A stretch of 64,000 nt of DNA from Danxiaibacter flavus (GTDB lineage Bacteria; Bacteroidota; Bacteroidia; Chitinophagales; Chitinophagaceae). The notes beneath the pieces were generated by a model. It had not been told where the DNA came from and searched no databases. It saw only the letters and a program-made list of their open reading frames with translations. The translations under genes were made by a program, and so were the position numbers. Within the stretch, counting starts at the first letter, position 1; the number at the start of each line of letters is the position of its first letter. The stretch spans positions 1 through 64,000 of the forward strand of contig NZ_JAULBC010000005.1 in NCBI RefSeq assembly GCF_041060425.1, in the 5' to 3' direction. Positions 1 to 8,458 of this stretch are shown here, piece by piece.

Positions 1-541
1 AGCTATGTTATCAATGTTGCTAAACGGTGATTGCCTAAACCAGAAAGCCTTCCTGGCTATGGAGCAGAGGCTCCTGAATATCTGGCATGGCAACGGAGTA
101 CTGCTTTCTTTGTATTTAGCTAATAGGGATCAATATAACAGCGTTTCAGCCCATGAAGGTCAAACTGCCGCCATAGCAGGAGTAGCGCTCACTTTACCAG
201 AAGCCGTATTCTTTGCTGCCTTGTATTCGCTGGCAATTTTTTACAGGCATAGACCTGAATTGCACATGCGCTTTATGTGCAGTACCGCTTTTTTGTTGAT
301 CAACCCTGCTTTGGGCAGAATGTTCAGAACCTATTTCGGTTTTACGCCTGGATTCGCAATAAGTAGCCTTATTGTGCTGGCGCTTGTTGGAGTAATAATG
401 ATTGTGGATTCATCGCGCACAAAACGCATCAGTCCGTTCACCCTGGTATTTAGCCTGCTGTTGCTGCACAGGATAATTTGGCAACTGAGAGACACTCCTT
501 TTTGGCAGGCAATAGGAAGTGTGATAGCGAAGATATTTTGA
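1..541 (+). CDS. Membrane protein of unknown function, 5' end probably outside the window
   Basis: I do not recognise this family. The reading frame is open to the window edge, and the first ATG (position 5) may not be the true start. The 178 visible residues contain three or four hydrophobic stretches, roughly residues 60-80, 88-103, 117-134 and 142-153. They are separated by a basic loop (YRHRPELHMR) and an SRTKR segment, consistent with an inner-membrane protein. A TGA stop at 539-541 is followed by repeat-rich sequence with no further gene on this strand. Confidence is in the coding call and membrane location only. Confidence 0.6.
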   Translation, partial: AMLSMLLNGDCLNQKAFLAMEQRLLNIWHGNGVLLSLYLANRDQYNSVSAHEGQTAAIAGVALTLPEAVFFAALYSLAIFYRHRPELHMRFMCSTAFLLINPALGRMFRTYFGFTPGFAISSLIVLALVGVIMIVDSSRTKRISPFTLVFSLLLLHRIIWQLRDTPFWQAIGSVIAKIF

Positions 542-805
542 TGACAGACAAGGCTATTTCCCTTTCGACAAGTGTTCGGAATAGGAATTCGAAGGCGGTG
601 AGATAAATACAGTTACGCGGAGGGGCACGGAGAAGACACAGAGGTGCACAGAGAGAAGTTCCGGGCGATGTTTCGTGAGACACGAACCATGGCGGTGAGA
701 ATAGTTCAGATCTTGCAAACAAGTTACGATCTGGCAATAATTTTACATACAAACCAACTCATAACTAAATGAGGCCAGCCTTACAACAATTTTGCATTAA
801 CAGAA
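542..805. repeat. Intergenic region with one copy of the CACAGAG repeat and a small palindrome
   Basis: No gene is supported here. Positions 612-655 hold a copy of a 43-44 bp dispersed repeat (starts GTTACRCRGAG, then CACNGAG and ACACAGAG units). Other copies lie near 2581, 2691, 4317, 4366 and 57754. Positions 670-686 hold a palindrome TTCGTG-AGA-CACGAA. The region lies between two convergent genes. Confidence 0.7.
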
Positions 806-1615
806 CTACTTACTTCCCGGATTAATTTCCTTGCAGGCATACGTAATATACGCCGGTTCTCCGTTAGGCGCAAAGCCCAAAAGAGGTTGAACGCCGGCAT
901 CTAAATACCAGCTTGTAGGATACCCCTGCTCATTAACAGCGCCTGTTTCAATGGCCAATGGATTTTCACTATAGTTCAAATCGAGAAACTGCCAGACCTT
1001 ATTTGTCTTGCGTATGTTCTTAACGCCGAGTAAATAAGGATAAGTGGGTGGATAGCCGGATGGTTGATTCCCCGCCAGATTATATTCATACTGCTGTGTG
1101 GTGAATGTTCCGTCGGGCTTATAATCTTTTTTAGCAACAACACGGCCCTTGTTGTCCAATTGATACTCTATCAGGTTAACACTTCCATAAGTTGTTGGCC
1201 TATCGCCTGGCCATCCGGTGCCGTAATTAAAAACACTGTCTACAATTAATGAATCTGACACATAAACGTATTTGTGCCAGGTAATAAAAGATGTGGAGTC
1301 TGCATAGTTACTAGTCCGTTCGTACCCTATCAATCGCTGCTTATCATCGTATTTAAAGAACCGGCTATAATCCAGGTTGTCAACATATTTGACACTCACA
1401 GGATTATTATGGCCGTTATACTGAAAATTGGCAATCAGGTAATCATCTTCATCACCTCGCCCGCTGATCTGTTCAATTCTACAGGTAGCAGCAGAATCAA
1501 CGGGCGGTTTACCAGGTGTAGTTGGTTCACAATCTTCCATATTCTTTTTGCAAGCAGTGAAAGCGAGTACAACTATAATTATCAGGATGTATATTATCGC
1601 GGTATCTTTTTTCAT
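806..1615 (-). CDS. Putative lipoprotein, tandem paralogue of the next gene
   Basis: A 269-residue exported protein of unknown function. It has an N-terminal hydrophobic segment (about residues 7-20) followed by the lipobox-like FTACKK, so lipidation at Cys21 and outer-membrane or periplasmic anchoring are expected. The body has repeated 'YDDKQRLIGYE' and 'LDNKGRVVAKKDY' strands, reminiscent of RHS/YD-type beta repeats. The nearby gene 1659-2351 has the same N-terminal CKK-M-DC signature, the same strand motifs and the same NIR-TNKVWQFLDL-YS segment, so the two are a tandem duplication. The genes are 43 bp apart on the same strand and probably co-transcribed. Confidence 0.8.
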   Translation of the reverse strand: MKKDTAIIYILIIIVVLAFTACKKNMEDCEPTTPGKPPVDSAATCRIEQISGRGDEDDYLIANFQYNGHNNPVSVKYVDNLDYSRFFKYDDKQRLIGYERTSNYADSTSFITWHKYVYVSDSLIVDSVFNYGTGWPGDRPTTYGSVNLIEYQLDNKGRVVAKKDYKPDGTFTTQQYEYNLAGNQPSGYPPTYPYLLGVKNIRKTNKVWQFLDLNYSENPLAIETGAVNEQGYPTSWYLDAGVQPLLGFAPNGEPAYITYACKEINPGSK

Positions 1616-1658
1616 ACATAAGGTTTGAATAATTCAGGAAACATAAAACAACAAGAGA

Positions 1659-2351
1659 TCATTTGCATGAATAAGTAACGGTAGCAGAATCTTCTAAATC
1701 CCATCCTAAAAAGGGAGAGATGTTATACTCAACGGTGCCCGGATAGCCGGACGGTATATAATCATATCCTTCATGCTGGGACATGTTAACGCTATAATCA
1801 AGATCTAAAAATTGCCATACTTTATTTGTTGCACGGATATTTTTGGTGGTGAGATCGTATGTTTCTCTGTCACTGCGCCTCAGGTTCCCATCGGCATTGT
1901 AAAAGAAGGTTTTGACATAATGATACTCATATTCAATATATGAATGCCGGATTACCCGGCCCTTATTATCCAGGTTAAAAGTGTCAATGTTATTGGTTGT
2001 AACGATCAGGGAGTCATTAACATACCTGTACATGGTATCTATATCACCGGTGTATGTTGTGTCAAAGGTTTTGTGATAACCGAGAAGACGGTTTTGACTG
2101 TCATACTTAAAAAACATGTTGGAAATTGCAAACTTGTCGCCGTTCTCTACCACTATGCTCAGCGGATCATTGTTGACGTTATAAGAAAAGTTTGCTGTGA
2201 GGGGAATGTCAAAGATGATAAACTTATACGTTTCAATTCTGCAGTTGGATGCGACGGGCGTACATCCACAATCATCCATTGATTTTTTGCAGGCTGAAAA
2301 AGACATGCATGCTGTGAGGAACAGCAGCAAACGCAGCAGGGTGTTTTTCAT
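1659..2351 (-). CDS. Putative lipoprotein, tandem paralogue
   Basis: A 230-residue lipoprotein of unknown function, upstream copy of the tandem pair. It has a signal peptide of about 20 residues ending in FSACKK (lipidated Cys21). It shares with its neighbour the CRIE start of the mature domain, the YD-like motif FKYDSQNRLLGYHKT, the motif LDNKGRVIRH, and the C-terminal WQFLDLDYS block. It is shorter, lacking about 40 residues mainly around the middle. No catalytic motif is visible. A role as surface beta-sheet lipoprotein is inference. Confidence 0.8.
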   Translation of the reverse strand: MKNTLLRLLLFLTACMSFSACKKSMDDCGCTPVASNCRIETYKFIIFDIPLTANFSYNVNNDPLSIVVENGDKFAISNMFFKYDSQNRLLGYHKTFDTTYTGDIDTMYRYVNDSLIVTTNNIDTFNLDNKGRVIRHSYIEYEYHYVKTFFYNADGNLRRSDRETYDLTTKNIRATNKVWQFLDLDYSVNMSQHEGYDYIPSGYPGTVEYNISPFLGWDLEDSATVTYSCK

Positions 2352-2781
2352 ATTAAAGATTTACAGGTTATGGTTTAATAGTCTAAATGAACAAAAACAA
2401 TGTAACTCGTTTGGAAATGTCCTTTCTTAATTAGCGAACAAGCAGTTGAATTAGAGAGTGAATTATCTGTATGCAATTTATAAGGGGTGGCGTAAAGCTA
2501 CAACTGGGAAATGGGAATGTCAATAGGGAGGTATTTAGTTCAAAAAATCGGTGTGTTGACGCAGATCGGTGCATAATGTATTACACAGAGAAAACAGCCG
2601 GAGAAAAAACCGAGGACCACAGAGCTTTGATTGGCAGCAGATTTATGATCAACAACTTAGGACAGAATGGATGCAAGTTAGTAATCGACTCTCTGTGCAA
2701 CTCTGTGTCTCCTCCGGCTGCTCCTCTGTGTAACCATTACACCAAAAAACAGCAGGTGGCGACACCGAGTTAACCAGCAAA
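2352..2781. repeat. 430-bp intergenic region with an inverted pair of the CACAGAG repeat
   Basis: No convincing gene. Positions 2581-2624 carry the repeat in plus orientation and 2691-2733 carry it inverted. The outer ends (TTACACAGAG and CTCTGTGTAA) and an inner GCCGGAG/CTCCGGC block are complementary. The region 2581-2733 could therefore fold as a long imperfect hairpin with a loop of about 65 bases. A plus-strand open frame across it is a by-product of the repeat. Confidence 0.75.
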
Positions 2782-4227
2782 TTATTTGACGCTAACCACC
2801 ACCTTCTTTTGCGGATCGACACTCACATCTGTATAAGATACCATCTTACCTGAAGCATCTTTACCCACAACTGCCTTTTGCGTTCTTCCATTAGCTACCA
2901 GATTGTTGTGTGAACCATAAAACTGCGCACGCCATATTACTTTGCGCTCGCCGTTATTGGTAAATTCAGATGAGCCGGGCTGATGTTTTACAGAAATATT
3001 TGTGCCGAGCAACGGAACATTTTCGATGAAACAGGATTCATTATTATTTGCCTTGTAAATCGTTTCCACCCTGTTATATCGCGCATCCGGTTGTATGCCC
3101 ATTAACCCGTTAACAAAACCGAGTATTACACCATAAGAAACTTCAGGATACTCACGCCTTTCCGTTTTAGGATCTGTAAGCAATAGCATGTATTTAGCAG
3201 CCTCATCCCAATAACCGTTTTGATAAAAAATATACGGGAAGTAGGACATGTTTTCGACGTTCCACGTATTGTTCAACAAATGTTCAATTGTATGACGTTT
3301 TCTGGCACTATCGCTTAGTGCGCTAAACCAAAACAGGAAGGTTTCTCCTTCATTCTTGCCGAAAGCTCCTTTGTTGCTGTAAAAAGTATTGTAGAGATTT
3401 TCCTTCTCATCCCACCAGTGTTTGTCGATGTGTGTTTGATATAGCGCGGCCTCTTGTTCGATTTTTTTGGACTCTGCTGTCTTACCATTTTCTTTAAGGA
3501 TTGCTGCGTAAGATAAAAGCCCGCGATAAATAGCGGCGACCAAATCAATCCCCATCTTCATATTGGGAACACCTTCAGAATAAGAAGGCAATCCTCTTGC
3601 GCGGTGAAATGCATCTTCATCATTGTAGGCTGCGCCAGCGTTTGGATGAGCTGGTCTTGTCAGCAAAGAATCCGGCTGTAGTACCCAACGATTAATATAA
3701 TCGCTGGCTGACTTGTCATGAAAATATTTGAATGTAGGATGACTGATGTAATCCTTATCGCCGGTCCATAAATATAGTTTCCAACAGGCGTTCATGATAT
3801 CGAAGTTGGCATTGAGGTTGTACCAGAACGCAGTATCATTTCGGTAGTCTTCAGGTGCGGGTTTACCATACCTGTTGATCTCCCAATAGCTGCACCAGTC
3901 TTTGGACTCAGAGATATTCTTTGCAAACAGCGTGAACATGTTTTTATTCGCATCAGTCAGCCCCAGCGCTTCTGCGGGAATAGCCTGGTGGGCTACATCC
4001 CGCATGCAAAATGCATAGCGTGGTGGCAAAGCGGATTCGTACCACGGACCGACAGGATCTTCCGGTTTGCCTTTGTAGTGCAGCGCCATTTCTTTGGCGC
4101 GAGAAAATGCGGTTTGCAGATCTGGGTTGGAAGAAGTGAAAGTAATACTGTTCTGCTGGGCGTCAGCAGGAGTGATGATGCTTGCAAACAAACTAATGAA
4201 AGCTAATATCATTAAACGTGAAACCAT
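2782..4227 (-). CDS. Secreted (alpha/alpha)6-barrel glycosidase-like protein
   Basis: A 481-residue protein with a cleavable signal peptide ending ADAQQ near residue 24. The body is a run of helical hairpins with aromatic-rich loops: WYESALPPRYAFCMRDVAHQA near residues 63-83, SKDWCSYWEINRYG, EDAFHRARGLPSYSEGVPN, and EYPEVSYGVILGFVNGLMG. This is the style of six-hairpin glycosidases. Acidic residues in the RDVAHQ, DEDAF and SEG segments are candidate catalytic residues. It is the last gene of the minus-strand PUL1 (susC, susD, glycosidase-like, this gene). I cannot assign a GH family, so substrate and linkage remain unknown. Periplasmic location is inferred from the signal peptide. Confidence 0.75.
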   Translation of the reverse strand: MVSRLMILAFISLFASIITPADAQQNSITFTSSNPDLQTAFSRAKEMALHYKGKPEDPVGPWYESALPPRYAFCMRDVAHQAIPAEALGLTDANKNMFTLFAKNISESKDWCSYWEINRYGKPAPEDYRNDTAFWYNLNANFDIMNACWKLYLWTGDKDYISHPTFKYFHDKSASDYINRWVLQPDSLLTRPAHPNAGAAYNDEDAFHRARGLPSYSEGVPNMKMGIDLVAAIYRGLLSYAAILKENGKTAESKKIEQEAALYQTHIDKHWWDEKENLYNTFYSNKGAFGKNEGETFLFWFSALSDSARKRHTIEHLLNNTWNVENMSYFPYIFYQNGYWDEAAKYMLLLTDPKTERREYPEVSYGVILGFVNGLMGIQPDARYNRVETIYKANNNESCFIENVPLLGTNISVKHQPGSSEFTNNGERKVIWRAQFYGSHNNLVANGRTQKAVVGKDASGKMVSYTDVSVDPQKKVVVSVK

Positions 4228-4440
4228 TTTGAATCTTTTAATTATTAATGTCGCAATATGTTCGGAAAAACATGTCAGGCAGGATTAGCAAATTTGTTCA
4301 AGTCTGGCATTTATTTCTCTGTGAACCTCTGTGTCTTCTTTGGCTGTTTCTCAGTGTAACAAAAAGTTACGCAGAGAGCACAGAGCAGACACAGTGTTTC
4401 ACAGAGAATACATCAGGCTTAGCAACACCAGTTTTAGGCT
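4228..4440. repeat. Inverted pair of CACAGAG repeats
   Basis: Two copies meet head to head. The minus-oriented copy is 4317-4360 and the plus-oriented copy 4366-4407. They are joined by five A residues, so the GTAAC and GTTAC ends face each other across an A5 loop. The pair can form a hairpin of about 40 bp per arm. It lies between two PUL1 enzyme genes that are transcribed in the same direction, so it would be part of any read-through transcript. Confidence 0.75.
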
Positions 4441-4455
4441 TTAGGCTTTGGGCTT
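4435..4455 (-). repeat. Three heptamer repeats (AAGCNNA) spanning a stop codon
   Basis: On the minus strand three consecutive heptamers of the form AAGCCYA run across the end of the glycosidase-like gene 4441-6432. Its last sense codons (Lys-Pro-Lys-Ala) and its TAA stop are read from the repeat. The same heptamer family occurs at 52616-52650 and 61317-61344, both just after stop codons. Confidence 0.7.
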
Positions 4456-6432
4456 TAATCTTATTTCCAGCGGCTCCATTCCATTCCAATTAAACTTTTG
4501 CACCGAGCCATCAGAGTGGCGGATATTAATCTGGTATTGGCCACCGGATCTTGCTACATCTATATCAAAATCTGATTGAAAGAGATGAAGCTTTTTAAGC
4601 GACATGTGCTGCCATCCTTTTGGCATTACGGGCTGACAAAGAAATTTATTAAATCCTGTGACGCGAATACCGAACAATCCTTCGGTAATAACGCGACAAT
4701 AGAGCCCGCTTTCTGCTGCGAGGTGACGTTGATTCCCTTCTGGCCAGGCTTCTATTGCATAAGGCACATGTTCACCCAACAATCGCTTTCTTGAATATTC
4801 GGATAAATACTTTGCAGCACTGTCTGTAGAACCTGCATAAAAGGTGCCCCGTAATGCATACAACAAAGCACGATCCCAGTAAGTGTCAGAACCGGCTTCG
4901 GTCAGCATGCCACTCTTTGTCCATAAATAAGGAGAATAGAGTGCTTTTAGTGTGCCTTCTTTTCTATCAAAAATTCCCATGGTTAAAGGCATGCCAATCC
5001 ATGAGCGTAGCTTATCATTGCCATCATAATAACGGTAGGTTGTATAACCCTGCACAGTACTCCCAAAATATTGCTCAATGTTCTTTCTTAGCGTTGTTGC
5101 TTCATTGCGTAACTGGGTGGCCTTTGTGTTATCGTTCAATGAAACAGCAAGATCTGCACCACTGATCAACGCACCATAAGCCAATGTGTTGGTTGAGAGA
5201 TTAATTTTTCCCGCAGGAAAACGACCTTCGAGTTCATCAGCATCAGACTGAATGACGCCTTGGCTGGTTTTCTTCTTTCTCAAAAATTCCAGGCACCAGT
5301 CAATTAATGGCCATAACTTTTTTGCTTCATCTTTATCCCCGTAAGCCAGGGCAAACCTTGCAGCTCCATAGGCGATCATTGCCTGGTCTCCCCTATCGCC
5401 GGCCCCATTCCAGACATCAACGCCTTCAGCAATAATAGAGCTGGGAATTGGTTTGTAATCATCATTCATGAACTTAGCAAACCATCTGAAACTGTTGATT
5501 GCCGATTCATTGCCTTCTGCATTGCCGAGAAAAGGAAAAAAAGGATCCACATATTCCGCCTGATCATTTGCCCAGATGGCCGCATAGTACGATCCGCCAC
5601 CGGGACCATGCATCAGTCCGCCTTTGGTATCATAAATGCTTTCCGTTACCCTGATCTTCGCAAAACCGAACATTTTGTTGACAATGCTATCCGGTGTTTG
5701 CAGCACAAGATTCTGCTGCATGTCCTGCACAAACTGCATGCGCTTGATGTATTCATAACTTGCTGAATAATCATACGGCTGATCGCAGGTTTTGCGTGCA
5801 GAATAAACAACTGCATAACTGATATCCTCGCCCGGCTTTAGTGCAAAACCGCCAAATCCATAGGTAGTAGTTGATAACACATAACTTCCATACACGCCTT
5901 TTTTCGGATCTGTTGTATCGGCAGATTGCCTTGCAGGGACTTGCAGCGTGATGGATGCATTTCCATTATTCGTTATCCTGCATTGTTCAATAACAGCGGC
6001 TTTCGTGGTGGATGGAAAAACGCGGCGTTCTAATGTCACGTTTTTTGCGAGGGCGCTTTGAATGGTCAATATGCCATTGATGCTAAATGAAACAACTTTT
6101 TCATTAGCAGGAACGCCATCAATCACTAGGGGCGGCATATTCTTCCCGGATGTGTTCCAGTTCAGGCTGCCTCTTGTTTCATTAGGAATCGTGCGCAGCA
6201 TAGGGAAGTAAAGCTTTTTATCCAACACAAGTCCCTGTCCGTTACTTGTGCCGAATGTGACGATTGCTGAAACCTGCTTGCCGCTCATTTCCATGTGATC
6301 GGTATGTGGCGTATCATTCGCCTGAACGCTCCATTTTATACCCTCATTTCCTTTCATGTGCCACCTGGGTGACTGCCCGTAGCCTACCTGGCAAACACTA
6401 CACGCGAACAATACAATAAACAATCTAATCAT
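4441..6432 (-). CDS. Secreted six-hairpin glycosidase-like protein
   Basis: A 663-residue protein with a signal peptide ending VGYGQ near residue 20. An N-terminal beta-rich region (about 20-240) is followed by a helical domain. Helical-domain segments include HGPGGGSYYAAIWANDQAEYVDPFFPFLGN, EGVDVWNGAGDRGDQAMIAYGAARFAL, SDADELEGRFPAGKINLSTNTLAYGAL and YAIEAWPEGNQRHLAAESGLYCRV. A C-terminal beta domain follows. This order resembles GH78/GH95/GH65-like enzymes with an (alpha/alpha)6 barrel, but I cannot place it in a family. The acidic residues in WANDQAEYVD and SDADELEG are plausible catalytic candidates. It sits downstream of susD in PUL1, separated by a palindromic repeat, and the terminal KPKA is encoded by a heptamer repeat. 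Confidence 0.75.
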   Translation of the reverse strand: MIRLFIVLFACSVCQVGYGQSPRWHMKGNEGIKWSVQANDTPHTDHMEMSGKQVSAIVTFGTSNGQGLVLDKKLYFPMLRTIPNETRGSLNWNTSGKNMPPLVIDGVPANEKVVSFSINGILTIQSALAKNVTLERRVFPSTTKAAVIEQCRITNNGNASITLQVPARQSADTTDPKKGVYGSYVLSTTTYGFGGFALKPGEDISYAVVYSARKTCDQPYDYSASYEYIKRMQFVQDMQQNLVLQTPDSIVNKMFGFAKIRVTESIYDTKGGLMHGPGGGSYYAAIWANDQAEYVDPFFPFLGNAEGNESAINSFRWFAKFMNDDYKPIPSSIIAEGVDVWNGAGDRGDQAMIAYGAARFALAYGDKDEAKKLWPLIDWCLEFLRKKKTSQGVIQSDADELEGRFPAGKINLSTNTLAYGALISGADLAVSLNDNTKATQLRNEATTLRKNIEQYFGSTVQGYTTYRYYDGNDKLRSWIGMPLTMGIFDRKEGTLKALYSPYLWTKSGMLTEAGSDTYWDRALLYALRGTFYAGSTDSAAKYLSEYSRKRLLGEHVPYAIEAWPEGNQRHLAAESGLYCRVITEGLFGIRVTGFNKFLCQPVMPKGWQHMSLKKLHLFQSDFDIDVARSGGQYQINIRHSDGSVQKFNWNGMEPLEIRLKPKA

Positions 6433-6787
6433 TATCTATATTTAGTTTTTATCAGACGCAATTGACCAGTCAAAAGTAAAAATTCAAAAGTCAAAAATGG
6501 TCAACGCGAAGCTTATCTTAATTCATTGCCGTTCGCTTTAGCGAACGGATTAATGCCAATAATGAACATGGCTTTAGCCAAACTTTTCGATTTTTGGGGC
6601 TAAAGCCCTGTAAATAGTTATCCTCGCGTCCGTTCGCTAAAGCGAACGGCAATGAAAAATGCAACCATCTAATTTGATCCATCAACTTCCAAACTGAACA
6701 CGTCACCTAAGTCTGTCTACCACGCTCGAATTTTCATTTTCTTCCGATAACATCGCGGCGACTTTTTTACTTTTTACTTTTGAATTT
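6433..6787. repeat. 355-bp intergenic region with a paired palindromic repeat
   Basis: No gene is supported. The main content is two 25-bp perfect inverted copies, 6524-6548 and 6630-6654. Each contains the 20-bp palindrome CCGTTCGCTTTAGCGAACGG or its complement and the flank CATTGC. Between them are GGCTTTAGCC (around 6570) and GGGGCTAAAGCCC (around 6597), which are again self-complementary. The remainder is A/T-rich with no feature seen. It separates susD from the first glycosidase-like gene and may attenuate transcription. Confidence 0.8.
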
Positions 6788-8440
6788 TTAATTATACCCC
6801 TGATTCTGTTTTATCGCAGGATTTGCCTGGATCTCACTACGTGGAATAGGGTAAAAATAAAAGTTTGGCACCCATGTTCTCTTTTCTACGGTATTTATTT
6901 TATAAGTAAATGATGTATTTGAAGGATCGGTGGGCGTTATGATGATCCCTAATGCATCCCCTGCGCCGCTTTCTGCAACACCCCATCTTCTTAAATCAAA
7001 AAAGCGATGGCCTTCAAAACAGAGTTCAACCTGGCGCTCTTTCTGAATTTTCTGGATCAGATTTGTGCCACTTATATCCGGCATACCAACTCTTTGCCTG
7101 ATCAGGTTAACGTACTTCAGCGCTTCCACACTGTTACCAAGATTAGCCTGCGCTTCAGCATAATTTAAATATATTTCGGACAGGCGGAAAACGATCCACT
7201 GCGCAGGCGCATAAGGCACTGAAGAAAAAATAAAACTGTGATCAACCATTTTCAAAACGGTATAACCTGTTTTTGATGCGTTCCATGGCGCATAGATACT
7301 TTCTTTTGAGTCAAGCCCGCCTTCAAAAAATTCTGCCGGGCGGCCATGAAATTCTGCACCATTATGCAGGATGTCAGCATAAAAACGCGGATCCCTGTTG
7401 TCATAAGGATGACTGGCTTTTATTGGATCGCTCCAGCTAAAATCAGTGCCGTCTTTCATCTGGAAAGCATCAACCATTTGTTGTGTGGGATTGTAGGCAC
7501 TGTAGCCATTACCACCATCATAACCATTGGGACTAAGATCACGGTTGATGGTATTATACCTGTCATCAAAAACGTTTCCAAACACCCTTCCAAAAATTAC
7601 TTCAGAATTAAAGAAGTCGGTGAAGATGGTTCCATAATTTGATGCATTTGCGTACAATGCATACAGCGGCATATCAATAACCGCCTTTGCAGCATCGGCG
7701 GCAGCCTGCCATTTTGCTTTATCATTAGAGGTATTGAAATATGGACTTGCTGCATACAACAGCAATCTTGATTTTAATGCGAGCGCCGCACCAACAGTTG
7801 CTTTTCCATTATCTGCACTTGACACAGTAGTTGGCAATGCCGGTACCGCCTGATCAATATCTTTCAAAATAAAATCTTTCGTTTCATCCCAACTCGCCCT
7901 TGTTTCGTTAAATACCGTATCAGTAATTGAATACGGCTTATCCACCAATACAACTCCGCCGAAACGCTTCAACAATTCGAAATAACAAAGCGCACGTAAA
8001 AAATGCACCTGTCCTGTGGCGTTGGTAATAAATGCTTCGTTACCTGTAGGATTGAGTCTGCTTATGTTTGTGAAAAAGGTATTGGCCTTGTTGATGGTAT
8101 TGTACAATGTTGACCAATAGTTAAGCGTACTGCTGTAGTTTAATGGAAATGAGCTGTTCTGGTTATCCGGCGTTGCTTGTCCCAGCACATATTGTTTTTC
8201 ATTGCACCAGTTAAAGTTGCTGTAGAGCTCATCTGTTTGAGCGCCCCAACCGAAGCCGGCATCCTTATAAACAAAAACTGATTCGCTATAGATCTGGTTT
8301 ATGTAAACCTGCACCAGATCCGGACTTGACCAAACGGTCTGATCGTTGTATGAACTTGTAGGCGTTACGTCAAGTACACTTTTACAGCTGGCAAAGCTGA
8401 TAAGTAAAAGTATAATGACAGGTATGAATATATTTTTCAT
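6788..8440 (-). CDS. susD-like: SusD/RagB-family nutrient-binding lipoprotein
   Basis: A 550-residue surface glycan-binding lipoprotein that caps the SusC channel. The signal peptide ends SFASCKS (lipidated Cys20). Family hallmarks are the N-terminal LDVTPTSSY segment, the TPR-like helices around ATGQVHFLRALCYFELLKRFGGVVLVD, VGAALALKSRLLLYAASPYFN, and the C-terminal EIYLNYAEAQANLGN, LIRQRVGMPDI and ERQVELCFEGHRFFDLRRWG. The C-terminus FYPIPRSEIQANPAIKQNQGY is typical. It lies 18 bp after the susC stop, so translation is likely linked. The ligand is unknown; the neighbouring enzymes point to a sugar polymer. Confidence 0.96.
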   Translation of the reverse strand: MKNIFIPVIILLLISFASCKSVLDVTPTSSYNDQTVWSSPDLVQVYINQIYSESVFVYKDAGFGWGAQTDELYSNFNWCNEKQYVLGQATPDNQNSSFPLNYSSTLNYWSTLYNTINKANTFFTNISRLNPTGNEAFITNATGQVHFLRALCYFELLKRFGGVVLVDKPYSITDTVFNETRASWDETKDFILKDIDQAVPALPTTVSSADNGKATVGAALALKSRLLLYAASPYFNTSNDKAKWQAAADAAKAVIDMPLYALYANASNYGTIFTDFFNSEVIFGRVFGNVFDDRYNTINRDLSPNGYDGGNGYSAYNPTQQMVDAFQMKDGTDFSWSDPIKASHPYDNRDPRFYADILHNGAEFHGRPAEFFEGGLDSKESIYAPWNASKTGYTVLKMVDHSFIFSSVPYAPAQWIVFRLSEIYLNYAEAQANLGNSVEALKYVNLIRQRVGMPDISGTNLIQKIQKERQVELCFEGHRFFDLRRWGVAESGAGDALGIIITPTDPSNTSFTYKINTVEKRTWVPNFYFYPIPRSEIQANPAIKQNQGYN

Positions 8441-8458
8441 TGCTAATTTTTTGATGCA

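Noticed and set aside
450..752. Open frame of 100 codons on the minus strand
   Set aside because: It overlaps the membrane-protein gene and a repeat. It has no signal, domain or ribosome context and its composition is repeat-derived.
2471..2773. Plus-strand open frame of 100 codons
   Set aside because: It runs through both CACAGAG copies; the protein has no recognisable feature, so it is a by-product of the repeat.
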